Notes under the pieces: generated by a model
What the model was told of the DNA's origin: nothing
What the model saw: only the letters and a program-made list of their open reading frames with translations
Databases searched by the model: none
Program-made: the position numbers and the translations under genes
In this document: positions 61,845-64,000 of the stretch, piece by piece
How positions within the stretch are numbered: position 1 is the first letter of the stretch
Layout: each line of letters starts with the position of its first letter
Source: Aristolochia californica
Taxonomy: Eukaryota > Streptophyta > Magnoliopsida > Piperales > Aristolochiaceae
Direction of reading: 5' to 3'
Assembly (NCBI GenBank): GCA_029961685.1
Contig: JARWKL010000007.1
Span: 26,359,013 to 26,423,012, forward strand
Length of the DNA: 64,000 nucleotides

Positions 61845-62517
61845 TGAGAATTTAATGAGCGTTTGTTATTCTCTTTAAAATCTTTGCATCCATAGCTCAT
61901 TTGCATCTTTAACATGTTTCAAACATGCATATCCATTTTTAAAACATGTGTGGATGAATTCTCTTTCTTGAAAAATTCCAAGCTATTAGGGTTAAACTAG
62001 TGGAATTTCCCAAAATTGGATAACAAAACTTTTGTGTTCATTTCTTTTGGGTGAATAAATTTTCTTTATTTATATTTGTTATTATTTTAAATTTTTTCCT
62101 TATATCAACTATAAAATTTTCATTTTGTCGTAAGCTTTTTGCCTTGTTTGTTTTCGGGATGAAGGGAGATCGAAAAGTCAAAGTTTTGATTTAAGAAAAA
62201 AGTGTACATCTAAATTGGAAAAGCACAATGCACAATTGTAGGGAGAGATAATTCCAAAGAGTGTCAGTAACTTTTAGGGATTGTAAGCTCTTTTTTGTTT
62301 GTATATCTTAGGTTTTGCAATCGTCGAGAAAAATTGGTGGCAGAGGATTTTTAACTGAGTGTTGAATTGCAATCCATAAGTCATTTCATTCAAAAACATA
62401 GCCCGTTACGTATGATAAATTACTTTACAATCATCTATGATTGTTAGATCAAATTTTTGAAAATGGGCAAAATATTGACTTGTTAGACTCGGGTAAATAT
62501 CCCACCGGACGTTCACT
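61845..62517. repeat. Alpha-class monomer (exemplar)
   Basis: A 673-bp unit chosen as a clean alpha example. Diagnostic sites, in order: GCATCCATAGCTCATTTGC near offset 40, the dyad CATGTTTCAAACATG near offset 70, TGGATGAA followed by CTCTTTCTTG, AGCTATTAGGGTTAAACTAG, a GGGTGAATAAATTTTC block near offset 205, AAGCTTTTTGCCTTG, a GGAAAAGCACAATGC block, an AAATTGGTGGCAGAGG block, and the tail GATTGTTAGATCAAATTT. The next unit is beta, as the tail form predicts. Confidence 0.93.
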
Positions 62518-63869
62518 TGAGAATTTAATGAGCGTTTGTTATTCTCTTTAAAAGCTTTGGATCCATAAGTCATTTGAATCTTTAACATGTTTCAAGCATC
62601 CATATCCATTTTTAAAACATGTGTAGAAAAGATATCCTTTGTGTAAAATTCCACGCTTAATAGGGTTGGACTAATGGAATTTCCCAAACTTGGATAAAAA
62701 AACTTTTGTGTTCATTTGTGGTGTGCGAATAGATATTTTTTATTTACATTAGTTATTATTTTAAACATTTTCCACACATTAACTATAAAATTTTTATTTT
62801 TTTGTGATCTTTTTTGCCTTTTTTGTTTACGGGATGAAGGGGGAACGAAAATTCAAAGTTCATATTTATGAAAAAAGTGTACATCTAAAATGGAAATGCA
62901 CAATGCACAAATGTAGAGAGAGATAATTCCAAAGAGTGTCTGTATGATTTAGAGATCTTATGCACTTCTTTCGCTTTTATATCTAAGGTTTTGCAATTGT
63001 CGGGAAACGGGGGAGGCAGGGGATTTTTAACTGAGTGTTGACTGCAAATCCATAAGTCATTTCTTAAAAAAATATAACCCGTTACGCATGATAAATCACT
63101 TTACAATCATCTATGATTGTTAGCTCAACGTTTTGAATATGGGCAAAATAATGGCTTGTTTGACTCGGGCAAATATCCCACCGCACGTTCACTTGAGAAT
63201 TTAATGAGCGTTTCATATTCTCTTTAAAAGCTTCGGATCCATAGGTCATCTGAATCTTTAACATGTTTTTGGCATGCATATCCATTTTGAAAACATGTGT
63301 AGAAAAAATCTCCTTCATGTCAAAATCCATGATATTAGTTTTGGACTAGTGGAATTTCCCAAACTTGGATAACAAAACTTTTGTGTTCATTTGTGGTGTG
63401 TGAATAAATTTTCTTCATTTACTTTTTTAATTGTTTTAAACTTTTTTCGTACATCAACTATGAAATTTTCATTTTGCTGTGATCTATTTGCCTTTTTTGT
63501 TTACGGGATGAAGGAAGTGTGAAAAACTCGAAGTTTTGATTAAAGAAAAATGTGTACATCTAAATCGGAAATGCACAATGCACATATGTAGAGAGAGATA
63601 ATTCCAAAGAGTGTCTGTAACTTTTAGGTATTGTAAGCACCTTTTCATTTTTATATCTCAGGTTTTGCAATCGTCGGGAAAAATGGGTTGCGGAGGATTT
63701 TTAACTGAGTGTTGAATTGCAATCCATAAGTCATTTCATACAAAAATATAGCCCGTTACTCATGATAAATCACATTACAATCATCTATGATTAATTATGT
63801 CATCTTTTTTGCAAATGGGCAAAATAATGGCATGTTTGACTCGGGTAAATTTCCCACCGCAAGTTCACT
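61845..63869. repeat. Standard trimer 19
   Basis: Units at 61845, 62518 and 63194 (673, 676 and 676 bp). Classes and tails are as expected. Confidence 0.92.
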
Positions 63870-64000
63870 TGAGAATTTAATGAGCGTTTGTTATTCTCTT
63901 TAAAAGCTTTGCATCCATAGCTCATTTACATCTTTAACATGTTTCAAACATGCATATCCATTTTTAAAACATGTTAGGATGAAATCTCTTTCTTGCAAAA
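63870..64000. repeat. Partial alpha monomer at the window edge
   Basis: Alpha head (GCATCCATAGCTCATTT, dyad CATGTTTCAAACATG) cut by the end of the window. The array continues beyond it. Confidence 0.93.

Larger units (their letters stand above)
1..64000. repeat. Uninterrupted satellite DNA array, ~673-bp monomer, 95 full units plus one partial
   Basis: The block TGAGAATTTA (or a one- or two-base variant) recurs about every 673 bp from base 1 to base 63870, always in the same orientation. Most units are 670-677 bp; outliers are explained by visible small deletions or insertions. Three sequence classes recur in fixed order over most of the window, so the array is organised in higher-order repeats of two or three units. 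No unrelated sequence, inversion or transposon interrupts it. The longest reading frames are about 110 codons and recur with the repeat. This is typical of eukaryotic satellite heterochromatin. The chromosomal location and species cannot be read from the sequence. Confidence 0.97.

Noticed and set aside
1..64000. CRISPR array or bacterial repeat region
   Set aside because: The repeats are ~673 bp with no unique spacers, and there are no bacterial genes, ribosome sites or operons.

Overview
The whole window is a tandem satellite array. I find no gene, RNA gene, transposon or CRISPR array. From base 1 to base 64000 the same unit of about 673 bp repeats head to tail in one orientation: 95 full units plus 131 bp of a 96th. 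I set the unit start at the TGAGAATTTA block. The sequence is A+T-rich by eye, has no long open reading frame, and fits heterochromatin of a eukaryotic nuclear genome. A plant is my best guess (long AT-rich monomer, strong decay at CpG sites), but nothing here identifies the species. I also cannot tell whether the array is centromeric, subtelomeric or interstitial.

The units fall into three classes, here called alpha, beta and gamma. Alpha has GCATCCATAGCTCATTT near its start, TTAGGGTTAAACTAG, GTGTTGGGTGAATAAATT and TTGGTGGCAGAGG. Beta has GGATCCATAGGTC, AAGCTTAATAGGGTTGGAC, GTGTGAATAGATATTTTTT and a G-rich island GGGAAACGGGGGAGGCGGG. Gamma has TTTCTGGCATGC, AAGATATTAGTTTTGGAC, GTGTGAATAAATTTTCTTC and AATGGGTTGCGGAGG. 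The last ~110 bp of each unit (its tail) also has three forms. The tail form always predicts the class of the next unit's head: alpha tail then beta, beta tail then gamma, gamma tail then alpha.

Layout. (1) 1-5384: four copies of a 1346-bp dimer made of two alpha-bodied, gamma-tailed units; copies 2-4 are almost identical. (2) 5385-9420: two copies of an alternative trimer in which the gamma slot holds an alpha-bodied unit. (3) 9421-48054: the standard alpha-beta-gamma trimer of about 2023 bp, interrupted by hybrid units (20176-21526, 25576-27588, 39727-41312), a doubled beta (14124-15472) and a conversion-like patch (about 36731-36823). (4) 48055-53902: three nearly identical copies of a 1949-1950 bp trimer whose alpha unit has lost about 78 bp; sharing extends from about 47.44 to 53.97 kb. 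(5) 53903-64000: standard trimers with several small deletions and one local template-switch scar.

The main interest is a readable record of satellite evolution: nested higher-order repeats, recent local amplifications, hybrid units whose junctions fall in blocks conserved between classes, and small slippage or microhomology events. Monomer boundaries and class calls were made by eye. Junctions between similar units are given as short intervals because shared sequence hides the exact point.
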